A DNA stretch of 64,000 nucleotides, taken from the NCBI GenBank assembly GCA_036877525.1, contig JAZGTH010000011.1, positions 5,529,001 to 5,593,000 on the forward strand, given 5' to 3'. A program made the position numbers and the translations under genes. The notes beneath the pieces are model-generated. The model was not told the origin of the DNA. It searched no databases and worked only from the letters and a program-made list of their open reading frames with translations. Below, in pieces: positions 48,226 through 62,699 of the stretch; within the stretch, counting starts at the first letter, position 1, and every line of letters starts with the position of its first letter. Origin of the DNA: Chromobotia macracanthus. Its lineage: Eukaryota > Chordata > Actinopteri > Cypriniformes > Botiidae.

Positions 48226-51200
48226 TGTTACAATTATTTCAAGATCTTTGCTCAGACATATATATATTTAATATGTATGTGATTTAAATGAAAGGCAAGA
48301 AAATGCATTAATAAACAATTTTTTGTACGTTTTATTAATTTATTAAATGTTTTAATTAATTTATTTATTTATTAAACAATTAAATAAAATAAATCATTGT
48401 GTACTAATCCTTCTTTAAGTGTGGAATTGTAATCTCTCACAGAAGTTTGTGTGACTTTGATTCATAACAACCAACTACCTTTTATCTGTTTACAAAAACT
48501 GTATATGTGCAGAGAAACAGAAGGTGATTGATTTTATCTAGGCTGTGATAAGTGTTATTGAAATAGTCCTGTTGTAAAGCTGTTATGAGTTTAGGTGACA
48601 CCAGCACATGCCAAAAACCCACACACAGCTCTAGATACTCTCTGAATTATACAAAACTAAAGACAGTAAAGTTGATCTGAAGACTTAGTTTGCTTTTTAA
48701 GATACAAAGTGAGTTCACAATGTCAAAAAAGTTCTCATTTACTGTCAATCATTTCTATCCTAAAGGAGGCAGAACATCCTCCTAAGATACAGATTTCGTG
48801 GCATAAACTCAGTTAAAGTAGATACAAGCAACCTGACATCCTTTTGATCCATCAAATTTACTGGTTACAGATTAACCACTATTGACTAGATTAAGAATCA
48901 TTTCCTAAATCTTCAATCACTTCTTAAACCTTAATATATTATTCACTTAATAAAACATGTCTAAGTCAGTCAATTACATCAATCGTTGCGGTTAGCAAAA
49001 TCAAAGTGATCCATATTTCATAACCACATATTTAGATAGCACTTTAAATTTCAAGAGCTGTTACAGGCAGATGTGCTCAGTTAAATATACATAGGACCTA
49101 ACAGCCCGGACCAGGCACTCGCTTTTCATGTGGTTAATATTTCTTATTGAGTTAGTGATGCTCAGTGAGGGGAACTCTGGAATATGATGGTTAAAAGTGC
49201 TGCACTATGTAGCCCTCACTTTGTCCTGCGCCTTTGGATTCTGAAAATAAGACTTTTATCAATATTTCAGAGGTGCCTCAAGAGCAAACCTGGAGGTGAA
49301 CTGCTGATCCAGCAAATGGATAAAGATGGAGCAGGGATTTAAAGTCTCCAAACACACTCAGAGAATGGGGTCCCTCAAACAAGGGGCCCGCCGTGTCCAC
49401 ACAAAAGCTTCTCAATATGCCATGACCTTGATCTTCAGTAATGAAGATTTTGCAATGAACGACTGACTACAAAAGTTGATGCATACCAGAATGTGCTCAT
49501 ATGCTTGTACTGATGGAAGGGAGAATGTTAAATGTCTATAAACTACGAAGACCTGATGGTGTCTCAACTGTTTGTGATGACAGACAGTAGTGTAGTCTTT
49601 GTACAGGCAGACAAATTTAATTTAAAGCTAAGCAATGTTGTGCAATCTTACATAAAGTTAAATCACAGTGCAATGCAGTATTTTTCGGCGACTGGCATGT
49701 TTCTGCCCATCTCTTTGTTTACGAGATTTTTACGATAGTTGCTAATGGTGCTCCATGAAAGTATTTACAATCTAAACAAGCACAGTTACCATGACACCCT
49801 ATACCTGGAGGGATCAATCAAGTACTATTTGTACTGCGGATGAAAGACAGACGGCTAAATGGGAAATGCATTAGTCAACCACATTGCATTTTAGTGCATG
49901 TGTAATACTCTTCAACCTAATAAAAAATTACACCAGGTCTGAGGAGAATCTCATTCAAAGCAATTAAACTGTTTTAATGCAGGTTTTATTACTTTGACAT
50001 TCTGCTGGATCTGCTAAGTAACCATGCTCCTACACTTCAAGAAACACTAAACAAATACCTCCTAATTTTACAGTATTTTGACTTTATAATTTTATTTTGG
50101 CACTGAATTGTTGTGAATAACTCCCCCGACAATTCCCATTTACACATTCTACATTAACCAAACTTTGTATCTTAATTAATTTACATTGTATTGTTTTGTT
50201 CTAAAAACAAAGGTGGCACAACAGAACACACAATCAATACGCCTATTTATCCATGGCCTATTCTTCAAGCATCCTGGATTGACATTATTACAAGGCACAC
50301 TTTAGCTTTCTAGGCCTAGATCTCTCCAAAATCCCTTCATAAATGGTTACATTTCCCTTCCTTACCCATTTGTAACAGGGAGCTTGTTGTTAGCCAGCTT
50401 GGTGATCCCTGCCAAGCGGTGGGATTCTGGAGCACGAGATCAAACACAAGTACGCCACTCCCCCAGACATGAGATAAACCAGTCTTTCCCATAATCCACT
50501 GCAGTCGACATTAAGACGCAACTACACGAGCAGGACTTGTGCTGTCCAACCCAACCCCTCTACTTTTGTTATTGATATTTCAGCCAATAAAACAACCAAA
50601 GCATAACTTGATCTTTGACGTGGGCCATTTGTATTAATTTCAGTAATATTCAATATGCATTATTTTGATTGGTTCTAAGTGGCGCATACATGAATGATTT
50701 TTTGTAACCGTACCTCTATGGCACCTCATTTATTTAACCTCTGAAAAAAAGGACTGTTTAGCAAACTCATACTGTAAGAAAACGTGCGGTTGTTGGGCTG
50801 CATTATATCAGAGCCATGAAAACAGCCATCGGTCCAACTAGACTTACAAAATAAGGTGCTGGCACGACTGTGCTGAGATTTAGCATGTCATAAACTTCTG
50901 TAAACCCTCCAATCTGTGTCACAACAAATTTATATCTTTAGACAGGGATATTCAAAGGTCAAAAAACCGAGGCTGTCCATCATAAATCAGCCACTAAGTG
51001 TTTATAACATTAATCCATTGGGAAGGACTCCTGGCATAACACAACAGCAGCTGGATTTCAAAGTACTGCCTGATTCCCAGCCAAATGGCTGCAGAAAAGC
51101 AAAGAGAAAACGCGTGCATTAAATGCACTTTTCACATCTAATTCATATATACAGTAGCTGTATTATTACCATTTCTTTCATACAAGTCAGTTCTTATTAC

Positions 51201-51712
51201 TGTAAATGTGATCAAAGGCTTGGAACAAATGCGTTTTTTAATTGTGAAAGACAGTGATATATTTCTAGTTTTCATGCACAATGATGTCAAACATTTTGAT
51301 GAACCACATTCTAAACCTACGAAAACTTTAATGAGTTAATGATTTTGCACTTTGACAGATCAAAGTGAGCGTAATCTGTATCATTTCCTCCAGCATCATC
51401 ATTTTAATGTACTCATGTAAAAATGTGCTGGCTTAAAATTTCATGCACCTAAAATGAAGTTATACGGTACTTTTATGAAGTTTTAGAAAGACAGTTGAAA
51501 GAGTGTGATATTAAAAAAAGATGGGAAAAGTTGAGCTGTACTAAAAAGCATTGAAAATGTAATATGCATGTTCAATTTAATACAGCACTTCAAACATGAG
51601 GGTACATCAATTCAAACCTTGTGTGAACTATCTTTTAAAATCAACCCTGAAAAATAGTAATGACATGGGAAACACATCATAACTTTTATGCCTTTTCATT
51701 TGGAATAGGCCA

Positions 51713-51770
51713 GTGTGTGTGTGTGTGTGTGTATACATGTGTATATATATACACATACACACGTGTGTGT
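51713..51770. repeat. GT/TATA/AC near-palindromic microsatellite
   Basis: A (GT)n run passes through GTATACATGTGTATATATATACACATACACAC and back to GTGTGTGTA. The TATATATA centre is flanked by complementary GTGTATA..TATACAC arms, so a hairpin or cruciform is possible. Confidence 0.85.
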
Positions 51771-51979
51771 AAGTGTTGTGAAAAGCAGGAAAATCACAAT
51801 TATAAATTTATAAAAGCCAACTAACAGTATAAATGTTCATAGGTAGGATGGCAAAATAAATAAAAAAAAAAACATTAAGAAATAAAATTAATTGATTGCT
51901 CATTAGCCAGTGCATCCGTTCAGACCCTTGGCCTAATTCTTGTCACTTAAGAAATGGGCCAAATTAGGCTGATGTCAGT

Positions 51980-52085
51980 ATGGATAGGTTGCATGACACC
52001 CCCTCCCCACCCCCCTTATAAAACATGATTTAAATTTTTGATTTGAAGTCTGGGACTTCCTAGCACAGCCAGTTGAGAACCACTG
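51980..52085. mobile_element. hAT-like transposon fragment (right end)
   Basis: Ends in CCAGTTGAGAACCACTG, the same terminal type as the element at 20492-20765 (GAGAACCACTG). The left end is not recognisable, so the boundary is approximate. Confidence 0.5.
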
Positions 52086-55000
52086 CACCGCGGCACAACA
52101 GAATGATTCAGTTTAAAATACGCAGAAATTGCTCTAAAAGTCAGTCACGCAGATTCTCTACTAATACAGCAAGGCTAACAGTAATAATAACACTTAAAAA
52201 TGTGGCGAATGAGACATTTCAGTTTTCCTGGTGGACGTGTCCTTTTAGCGTGCCACTGCAGTGGGCTAATCATCCCCTTTGAGACGTGTGAGGTTCTGTT
52301 GGGGGTAAATCTGTCAGTCAGCATCCAGTCAGGGGTGTGATTTGCATTAGTTCAGAAGCGACTATGAACTAACGTAACATTCAGGCAGTCCTTGTGAAAG
52401 AACTTTTCCTGTCACTCTCTAATTTTCCGTGCCACTGAATTGTTTTCAGTCCAACGCCAGCTTTCCCGCCTGCCCTTCAACAGCTAATGCTAATATTTCT
52501 ATCAGCACATCATCAAACATTTACCCCTGTAGCAGTAACATTTCTATATTGATCGGCTCATGAGGCGACTGCTGGCTGGTAGGAGTTAGCTGAGACAACA
52601 GCTGTACTGCATTCAACCCTTTGCAAATACGTTAAAGGTAACGTTAGCATCGCGCAAGACCCTGTAATTCTGAGATGTTGTTGACAGGTCCGGCGGTTTG
52701 TGCCACTTTTCCACAGATATCCTCGTCGTCTCAGGCTACAGTTTTTGCCGCGCACGGATCGATAGCTCTTTTTACTTCCCATTGATTGTCTAGCAGCAGG
52801 AGAGACCTAAGCAGGGGCTGTTATGACATTTCTAGATTTCCCTCTGTCCTTGGAACAATCAATTACACGCGCATGGCAATCAAAACCTCTTTGCAAAATA
52901 AACCTGCTCCATGACATTTTCATCTGCCGGATTTATGCCACGCTTTAAAAAAGAGAGAGGCAGTATAGGAGGGAGAGAGAAACAAGGAAAAGGCAAGATT
53001 TTCATGTCCCACATAAAACGGCTGCACACACACACACATGCTAATGAAGCAGGTCATGCGAGTGCTGTAATCTCCACTGCAGTCAGCATTACACAGGCAG
53101 GCCTTTGTCGGACATACTGCTTTGGTTATTGATTTTTGTCATACGTTATGACAGCCAAGATCACTGTGGGTTTACCTAACTCTGCCCTAAATAGAGTTCA
53201 AGAGTCTTGCGGCGTGCCGAGCCGCGACGTGCGGAGACTTTGATAAAACACATGCAACGGAAAGACATTCTCATTTACCAGCGTCTGCCACTCCCAACAC
53301 GTCTGCAGCATAGTGCAGGAAATATGGCAGACGAGAAAGCAATGTGTTGTAACTATTCTGACTGCGCAACGTACGTCTGTTTGCACTGGAGGAATTGTAA
53401 AAGTCCTGGGTTAGAACGGAATGTTCTTAGCCCACTTCAAACAAATAATGACAGAAACATTGTAAATCCTTAAGGCTTCATTTGCAGTCGGCATCAGATG
53501 AGCAAGAAATAATTTTATTACGATTTTACGTTCAAATAAGCATCTGTAATATAATTATAGATCATTGTAATTAGCACGCCATGGTCTGAAATTTGGCTGT
53601 TTAGTAAATCAGTTCAAAGGATTGCAAGGCACCAATGCATGGTGCTACTGATGTGACGTCAAATAGTACTTAACAGGTCCAATTAAATCTTTTCCCATGC
53701 GGTGCTGAGCCCCAGGCACACAGAGTGTAATGTTAACATTCTCTAACATCAAGATTTACTACATTTACATGACTAGAAGTGAGAAATTCCAGATTTCAGT
53801 ATCAAGCAAATAAACATGTTAATCATTAGCTGTTTAGCCTGGCAAACATTAAGATTTACCCAATACTCCACTTATTCAGACAATTTTTTAGTCTGTTATT
53901 CATCTAGGAAACATACTGACAACATTAAAACAAAAAAAATTAAAAGGAAAATGACAAAAAAATTAAATTAAGAAAAATCTCAGCTAAGTACTGGTGTCTT
54001 TTAAATTTCAACATAGTTTAATAAGCAGTCTTGTTTTGGTTGTTGAAAAAAATCTATTCTATGTATCTATAACAGTTAAGCATTTTGTGTTGTTTGCATG
54101 CATAAAACACTTGGATGCATTAACTGCAGCACTCTTGCAGGTTCTTGCTGTAAACCTGGCAGTGAAGAGATTAGTGTTTTTGTATGCATGACAGAGATGT
54201 TGCTTAAAGCACATTACTTCCTTGACTACACAGGAGCTATTCATGCACATAAATACCTTGCTTTCATATAGCAGGGCATTAAATATTTAATGCTATAATA
54301 TAATCAAATACAGGTTTTACAATTCAGGCAGGACATGGGAAAAGTTGCATTGACATGCACTGTTGTGGACTCAGTTTGAAGCTCCTGGTGCTTCATTTGG
54401 ATTCAAATAGTTACTGTGTTGTGCATCAAAACAAACTCTTTTAAAAGTGCTCTGAAAACTCAGAAGAACATTGTAACAAAATGCATTGAAAACCAAGCAA
54501 ACACTGTGCCATGTTTTTAAAATATAAAAATAATGAAAGCAAATTTAAAATGCACTTTGTGATCACTAAGCGCTCGTCTGTTATAAACTGAACCCGTGGC
54601 ATTTACGTCACAAACATTTGTGGTCTTCAAACTGACAAACAACTTGTGATCTTTCCACTGGTAAACAACAAGCTCCTTTGGGATTTCACTACCTCAGACC
54701 GACAGATTCAGATTGGGTTTAACCTCCCGCACCACTACACAACTTCTAATACCTCTACGGTCACAGTGAACCAGATCGTGCTGTGATGACGCTCATCCAT
54801 GATGGCAAATGAAGAGTAAGCAGTAGGAGGAGCTAAAGACTGAGACTTCTACTCCTCCATAGCTCTAAAGACCTAATGTTGTTTCAAGAGGTCAAGTGGC
54901 TTATTGCTTTTCAGAAGTAACAGTAACAGCAATACGATTAAAGGGACCAATGTTCAGTAAGGTAGGAATTAGTCAAATTGGTGTTAATAATCAGAATAAA

Positions 55001-57005
55001 CAATTTCGCCACCTACAATGCAACAGTTTTTTAAAGCGAAAGCAGGCTGTTTACAGTTGCCAGGCAATGTGGCAAAATGGTAAATTAATATAGAATGTAA
55101 GATTACAAATGTGGGTTTATGTGCATTTCATAAGAGTCGCTCATCGCTCATAATCTGAAATTATCTGTTTTATATCCGCTATCCATTTTATAATGCAGAA
55201 TAAACTCCAATAAATTGTGAAGCAGTTCACTGGTTAATTTATCCAGCTTCTAAATCTGGAATTAAAGGTTAAAGATGCCACAAAACAAAAACATTCCTCT
55301 ATTCACATCGTCTTAAATAATCAAGATGACATTGTCTTCATTAACACTGCTTGATTTGGGGGTCACGTTAATCAATATGAAAACACTAGAATCACTTTTT
55401 TTTGCTTATGTGGGGTATTCAAAAAAATTGCTCAGTTTTTGTCATTTCTAATAAACTAAGCACTTGGGATATCAGCCGATGACATGGGTCACTCTCAGCA
55501 TCTGTTTCTCTCTCTAACATCTGTCACTGGCCCCTTAGTGGGTCTTGTGACACAACTGCTTCAGTGCGGATGTGATGAGGTCTGATGGAAAGGCACTGGC
55601 CCCCGCCGCCCTCTGCAGTCCTCATCCCTCCCACTAATCTAAACCTGAGCAGTCGGGCAAGCTGGGTGCTGCTAATGAAAGATCATCAGGCTTTGGTTCA
55701 AATTTCTGTCACTGAATGTCAGTCAGGAATGTTTGCATGGTGGGAAAAGAGGGAGAGAGAGAGCTGCAGTCTCTTTCAGTCAGTCAATATTGTAAATCTG
55801 AAGAGAAAACAAAAGAATTTGAGTTATTCAGATGTGAATCTCTCATTGTTTACACCAGATGAAAAGACAATCAACTGATGCAAAGACTAAAATCTATTTA
55901 AATATTGTGACCCTAAGCTAGCCACAAACCACGGCTCCAACCTATTTTGGACCTTTTTGTTCTTCTTTTTGCCACTTAGAAAATGAGGGACAGGACAGAA
56001 AATAATGTGGCGAAGACTGAAACTCACATCGTCCTCGTGATCACCACAGCTCAAAGTGTTTACTTCAAAGCCACAACCCCTCTTGCTCAATTAATATGGT
56101 TTGCTGTTTTATTTCCCACTGAAACGGTAAACTTTAAAATAACAAAAACTCATGCTACATGTGCAATGCTAATAAGGCATTCAAAATATTCCTGAATGCA
56201 AAACAAAGTAGTGGCATCAACAAATGTCACAGGACACTATGAAGTGTACTAGTGTGGCATGACAGTTATGCTGTGTTCTTCCTCTGAAGGTACTGAAGCA
56301 ATTGCCACTGTGCTAACAGAGAGCAGAGTGGACATACTGGTCGAAACAGATCTACTGGGACCCGCAGCTCTGTCCTCTGTCCTTAATACTAAACAAAGCC
56401 CGAGTGTGGCCTTTATCTCAGTCACCTTGCATGACACGTATAAATAGAACTGAATGTACAGGCAGATGATTACAAAGACAAAAAATGGGGTATTGGATCA
56501 GAGATCACATAACTCATCTGTATCTATTTAGGGATTTCACATTTTAATGGGATTCAGAGGTACTAATTGATTTCTGAGTTATATAGTTAGAGAAGATGCA
56601 AATACTTGGAGTGACGATCACGACCTCTTTCTGTGACCGCACATTATTAATGACAGGCAAGCCCTCCCTTTCTGACACCATGTGAGAGTTTTAACATCTA
56701 TAGACAGCTGTTAATCAACCGACACTAAAATTAGGATCCGCAGATTTTAATATTTCAAAAACTGTCACAGATCTTGTACAATGTCAAGAGACTTCAACCT
56801 CAGAAATTTCTGTTTAAAGCGAAAGTTTAACTGATTTCAAACTGTGGGTTTGAAAGGACAAAGAATTAAATGTTTCGTACGCCAAAGAAATCTGTCATTT
56901 AGTCACTCTTATGATATTCTAAACCAAACCTGTATTAATATAAATATAAAATATGGATTTATGTACATATATTTAGTTTACATATTTAAATGCATTGATA
57001 GATTT

Positions 57006-57290
57006 GGTAACACTTTACAATACGTTCCTTTTGTTAACATTAGTTAACTACCTTGGTAAACATGAACTAACAATTGATTCAGGGATTTATCTAATTTACC
57101 ATGTACCACAGTTTTAATATTACAGGATGTATCTGTTAGCATTAGCACAATGAACAATCAATGGACAATAAATTGTATTTGCATTAACTAACATAAACAA
57201 AGATTAATGGATGCTGTACAAAATATATTTTCATTGTTAGTAATGCATTAACTAATCTCAATAAATGGAATCTTTTTGTAAAGTGTTACC
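57006..57290. mobile_element. short inverted-repeat transposon with GGTAACACTTTACAA ends
   Basis: The left end GGTAACACTTTACAATACG and the right end TTTTTGTAAAGTGTTACC are near-perfect inverted repeats bracketing 285 bp. The interior has TTAACATTAGTTAACTAC and GCATTAACTAACATAAAC, typical of an abundant cypriniform element. Non-coding and close to intact. Confidence 0.88.
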
Positions 57291-57959
57291 ATATATTTAA
57301 TATCCTGCCCACTCTTAAAGTTTAGCATTACTACATAATAGTTAATTTATATTACTAGCTAATATAATAGTTAATAGTTAGTATAATAGTTAATATTACT
57401 AACATAATAAGTTTTTAGTTTGTAAAATGAGCCAGGATATACAGCATTCAGAAAACTTAAACTCACAGAACAAAGAAAGTAATATTTGTTTAAAGTAATA
57501 TATGATATATGAACAACCTAGACATGACATGAAGGCAAAAATTAGAATTTTTGCATGAACCTTTCCTTTAAAACTATTTGCATTCTCATGTAAGGCCCTA
57601 TAGTTTATATTCTATGGATGTTTTTTTAGATCCTGGCCTCGCTCCAGCTGCCACTTTGCCTTATACAAGCAGTTTTGTACAGTTTTCAGCAAAGGAGGCA
57701 TTTTTATATTCCAAGTTCATTAATAGTAGATAGCCAGTTTTTCCCTTCATTAAATACAATGAGACATCCCACTGTACATTCAACAGAAGCCTGGTGCTGT
57801 CAGCTTCTTGTGGGACCAAAGACTGTTTGGTGGCACAATAAAAAAACGCAAGGGGAAGAAAACTCTCACGCCAAAACCTGCTACACTTTGGAGAGAAAAC
57901 ACCAAAGGGAGAGAGAAAGAGAGTGAGCGAGCGAGATAGAAACGCTTCCAAAACAGACC

Positions 57960-58330
57960 CTCTGTTCACAGTTACTATTCATTTTAATGGTGAATTTGTC
58001 AGGAGTTGTTGTCAAACGTCTTCGACGCAATGATTAGGGACCGCCGTTTGCTAAAAAGCGCTAACTTCAGGATGCGCCGGGAGAGCGTTGTCACTCGGCG
58101 ACAGCCTGCGTCGCAGACAATGGCTGCCCAAATTGTGAGATGTGCTGGCAAAGGCATTCCCTGAAAAGTTTCCCCCCTTAACGGCGCTTTTCTGCTGTTG
58201 GTGGATATTTTGTCGCGTTGATATCGAGTTGTTGATTAGAATGAAAAAGGGAAGCCACTCAATTGAAAGGCCAAAAGCTCCCTGCAGAGAAGTGTCAGCT
58301 ACCCAGAAAGATTGACAGTTCCCTTTTGAG
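57960..58330. promoter_or_regulatory. candidate conserved non-coding element in the tshz2 intron
   Basis: A complex, CpG-rich block (CAGGATGCGCCGGGAGAGCG, CGGCGACAGCCTGCGTCGC) continues into unique sequence with TTGATTAGAATG. No coding frame. It could be an enhancer or an alternative promoter region; this is inferred from composition. Confidence 0.3.
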
Positions 58331-59633
58331 TCAACTTTCTTTCCACTTCATAAAAGAGTGCTGCTGTATGTGCTGTCAAAGGAGTAAAGTTGCCGTTTAA
58401 GGGCAGTGGGATTTCAAACCACACAGACAATTTAGCTGAAAGGCAGCAGAGAAGTCAAAACAGACTGTGGATGGTAGAAATGACAGACTCGAACCCTTCT
58501 CCTACAGCATGAACTTTGAATAGCCAATGAAACAGCATGAGTCACTTCCTTAAAGTTTCATATTGACGTGGTGGATAAATCAGTTCCCGCATCTGAATGA
58601 CTAATCCACTTCTACCATGTATCAGTGGTAAAAAAAACAAACAATCTGTTCCACTGCATTAATCCTGCCGGGTGAGAAAAGGACGAATGATAATGAGGAA
58701 AAAATTATTTCAAACAGGAAGGGAAATTTATATTAGATTCACCTTTCGTGATACTGGTCACAGTATTTTACACAGAGCTATAGCTATACAGAACACGCAT
58801 ATACATACATGAATCTGTAAATATACAGTACAGTGGCCCCAAAATGTATTTCATAGCAAGGATACAAAACGTATCAAACCAAGTGGCATCTGCCAACAAG
58901 ACCCTTTCTCAGATAAACATTTAACTTTTTTTAATTTAAGCAATTTTTTAATTATTTTAAACCAAAAGAAATTTAACCAGCAAATGTGTCTGTTGTATTA
59001 TCTAATGCAATGCATCAGTTCCTGTACATTTTAACATGTCCATTCCAAACACCTTTTTGGTGCCACTGTATGTATATTTTTTGTATATATATAATTATAT
59101 ACATTTAATAATGAGGTTGTCACATTACCACGAGGTTATTAAAACGGCATGCTAAGCAATCACGTAATTAAAAAATGCTGTTTAAAATTGTTCTACTTGT
59201 CACACTACAGTATCACGTTATGTCAACTGACTAGTTACTGACAAATACTTATACTGATATCCTGTTTTTAATCGGCTTTGAGAATTATCTTTATTCCTGA
59301 AGTTCCACTTCTTCCACACACAATTCAGACTGACCTGCTTTCAATGCTATTGGTGTTAAGTTTCAAAGTAAATTACTTATCTGTCTACATAATGATCACA
59401 TCCCCCTCGGCCCTTTAGAGATTCCGGGCCACTGAGGGGTCTTAACCAGTAATGAAGTGGGTGGGGGCTCTGCTCGCTAGATTGGAATGGTATGGCCCCT
59501 TTCTCCACAGCATGTCTGAAAGTGGTTAATTTATGGAAAAGAAACGGGAAGCAAAGCGGTGAGACGGAACACGTACCCCCGCGTGACTGAAGGTTGTGCA
59601 CCAGCAGGGGGAGGAAGATGAGGAGAAAGTAAG

Positions 59634-59668
59634 CGAGAGAGAGAGAGACAGAGAGAGAGAGAGAGGTG
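59634..59668. repeat. GA microsatellite
   Basis: A GAGAGA run with a single C interruption, lying within otherwise complex sequence. Confidence 0.9.
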
Positions 59669-59819
59669 AGGGAGGCGGGGACCAAAGCGACAGAAGAACG
59701 GTTAATGGAAATGAGTGACAGGCTTTCAGAATGATTTACAACGGGCGGGCGGCGGCAGAGCCCGGTGCTTTGATGGATGATCCTGAAAGACGGCGAGCGA
59801 CCATAAATCATGTCTTTGA

Positions 59820-60130
59820 ATCATTGACAGAGATAAAAGAGGGGCCGAAAACGCAACGGCATTGACGTTCATTCTTCCAATAATGTACATTGACGAGTTA
59901 CACTACCGAGCCTTAATTAAAAAGTGAACACGGACTCTGCTCTCTATGTGTCTCTCTCTCGCTCACTCACCCCCCTCTTCTCCGCACTGATATCAGTGGT
60001 AATTAAAGATGCAGCAAGGCTCTGTCCTCGGTCCTGCTCTCACTTCCGCTCGTGCCTCACTGTGGCCAGATTAGATAGGCGTTCGGCGAGAAGATAACGT
60101 CACTCCCCCCTCTCCTCTCAGCGAGGGGCC
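59820..60130. promoter_or_regulatory. candidate conserved non-coding element in the tshz2 intron
   Basis: Homeobox-type cores (GCCTTAATTAAAAAGTG, GGTAATTAAAGATG) and a GATAAC/TTAGATAGG pair lie within GC-balanced, CpG-containing unique sequence including ATAACGTCACTC. No coding frame. Inferred from composition. Confidence 0.3.
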
Positions 60131-62699
60131 TCATTGCTCAATGGCTTTCCACTTCACGAAACACACACAAATACACACCTGCTCTCCCCCCACTGCGCCG
60201 TGCGCTAGCCAGCACGAGTTTTCTACATCCGTGAGACTGTACAGGTGTCTGACTGAAATTGTGTCTTTAAATTCAAATATCCTGGCACAGCATGTGTCGG
60301 CGCCTTTGTAAAACCAGTAAAAACACTATTTATTATCTTAGATCGTCCACTTAAATATAAACCTTTTTCAAGCTTGGTGAATGACTACCGCAAAGAAGGG
60401 TTGGACGGACTATTATGTTATTTCCAAAGAGACTCTTTCCCGCTATGAAGTGATGGATGTCAAGACCAGAAAGAAAATGTGAGAGACAGCGAGATAGGTG
60501 AGAGGGAAAAAGAAGATAAAGAAGGAGCAGCATTCCACATCAGCTGGGATCCTCCAAAGTGCCTACAATAAAGCAGCGAGGTGTTAGTAATCCTGAACAT
60601 CTGTCCTGGGCGGCACGCACGCGCCGCCTGTTTGTTCCGTTCGAGGAAAGAGGCATTAGAGAGAGAGGATGAGATCAATTCATGCACTACTTCTCCAAGG
60701 CGATCCGAGCGAGAATGATGCTGTTATACACAGCCGGGACAAAACGGGAGACAAAGCCAAGACAAGGCAGAATATGTGTGACCCTAGTGACCTCGGGGTG
60801 ATAAATGCTTTTCAGTCTTTTCATCACCTCCAGGTGGGCAGTGTGGCTAAAGCAGAGGGCCGAAGCAGAAGGCTACTGTGCCAATTAGCAGAGCTTCCTA
60901 GGCTAGGTGGTTGAAACGCTAACAACTTAACAACTTAAACACTAGAGAAAGAGATGACATAGATAGAGATGTGTAAGATATGTCTTGAGGGTTTAGAGTG
61001 ATCAGGATCAGTCTGAAAATGAAGTGAGAACACAGCTAATTCAATTTACAAAAGCATAAATGCTCTCAGACATAGTATAAACTCTAGCATGTTGGTGTCT
61101 TTTGTTGCTTTATATCAAAGTATCTGCTAAATGGCTTTAACTTACAGACCTCCTCTAGTGGGATGTTTTGTTATGGATTTCAATGTGGAGGATTCCTAGC
61201 TGTTCTGCTATGGCTCTTACGTTCAACCAGGCCGTGACGCTCAATTAAACAAAGATGCTTTGATATCTCAGATTCTTCTTTTACAACGGCTGCCCTGTTT
61301 CTTATGTCACTGTCCTCAGCTGTCAGCGCTTCAAAAGACACAGACGTGGGCCTTGCGTCAGAGGCCAGACCTCCTCCTGATTTGGTCACTTAGTGCAAGT
61401 TGTGCCTTAGACTGTAACCTTAAACCACGGCTCTGTGGGAGTTTGTGCAAGTGTGTGTGTCCAAATGAACACAAACAAAATCTTACTCCAGCTGGACGAT
61501 GACATTTTGGCGGTTCAGAAAGAAATTGAAGCAACAATATTTTTCCTGTAAAGCATTACTGTGGCACACACACTGCTGGGGCCTAGAAAAAACTGAAGAA
61601 ACCCTATACCAACCACACAGTCACTTCTTCACTCTCTCATCCGGAAACACATCGGCATTCAATCTGGTAATTATTTTCCTCCAGATTTTGAAGTTGTAAA
61701 TCTATCATGTCGGATCCCATGCTGACATTTTCAAACACAGTTTGATGGACAACTGAAGTAATTACATGTCACTCCTCTGTTTGAGGGTTTCCAGGTTTTA
61801 GTGGCACATCTTTTATATCCGCCTGCTGTCTGCACCCCTCAGTGACATCTGATTCCATCAAAAATATATGAGAAGTTGACAAAAGAACATGGACATTAGT
61901 TTTTCTCAACAAGGATTTCTGGTTAAAGGTTTGTATTTGTGTACATAGAAGTGTGCATAACTGTATACACTTAGAAATTATTCATCACTTTTAATCAACT
62001 TCTTTGATTTCACTACTTCATTTTAAATGGTCCCGTTGTGTGACAAATGAATTAAAAAAAAAAAGTATAAATATCTATTTAAAAATCTATTTAAAAATCT
62101 AAAGACATGACAATAACATGTACAGTAATTATGATACAATCTGACAAATGCTGTTAAATGTAGTTTTAAGTGGAGTTTGGCATGTCACACAGCAGGACCA
62201 TTTTTATAGCTTCAAAGCTAACAATTAGTCCCTTGATTATTATTTATTATCGACATAAATTCAAAACTAATGGAAACAATTGTTAGAATCAACCAAATGT
62301 GAAAACACAGTGGGACACACAGTGGGACAGCAAAAACACTATATTTAATGAACAAAGTTAAAACTGTAACTGTTTTTTAATACTAGTATAACAAATTAAA
62401 AACTGTTAATTTAGAGACTGTTAGGATGCTTGACTTAGGTCCAAAGTTAAATTTAGTAAGTGTCCCTTAAAAACTGCTATGAACCTGTCTAAAAATCCAG
62501 CTTTGACTTTCGGAACAATTTTAAATAAATTTTAATTGCCATGGAAGTTCAAAAATGTAAAAATACATTTTTATAAAAGTGACATGATAAAGTCCTAGAA
62601 AAGAACATATGAGGAATTACACGCACTGTGATCCAGATGAACCAAGAAGCTCAATAAACTTCAGTGAGTTTCTTTGTCTTGGAGTATTTACTCCAGTCT

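Larger units (their letters stand above)
48226..57005 (-). other. presumed tshz2 intron 1, proximal part
   Basis: No coding gene is supported on either strand. It contains an AT-only low-complexity stretch at 48317-48400, a near-palindromic microsatellite at 51713-51770 and the right end of a hAT-like element ending at 52085. A CpG-containing complex block lies at about 52430-53230. I looked by eye for a minus-strand ATG starting the MPRRKQ-type Teashirt N-terminus and did not find one. Confidence 0.55.

Noticed and set aside
44979..51920. Shared 16-mer AGCCAGTGCATCCGTT in the tshz2 3' UTR region and intron (about 44979 and 51904)
   Set aside because: One shared 16-mer is close to what chance allows in 64 kb, and the flanks do not match.
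59377..59811. 144-codon open frame on the minus strand
   Set aside because: It crosses a GA microsatellite that yields a Ser/Leu run, has no domain, and lies in the presumed tshz2 intron.
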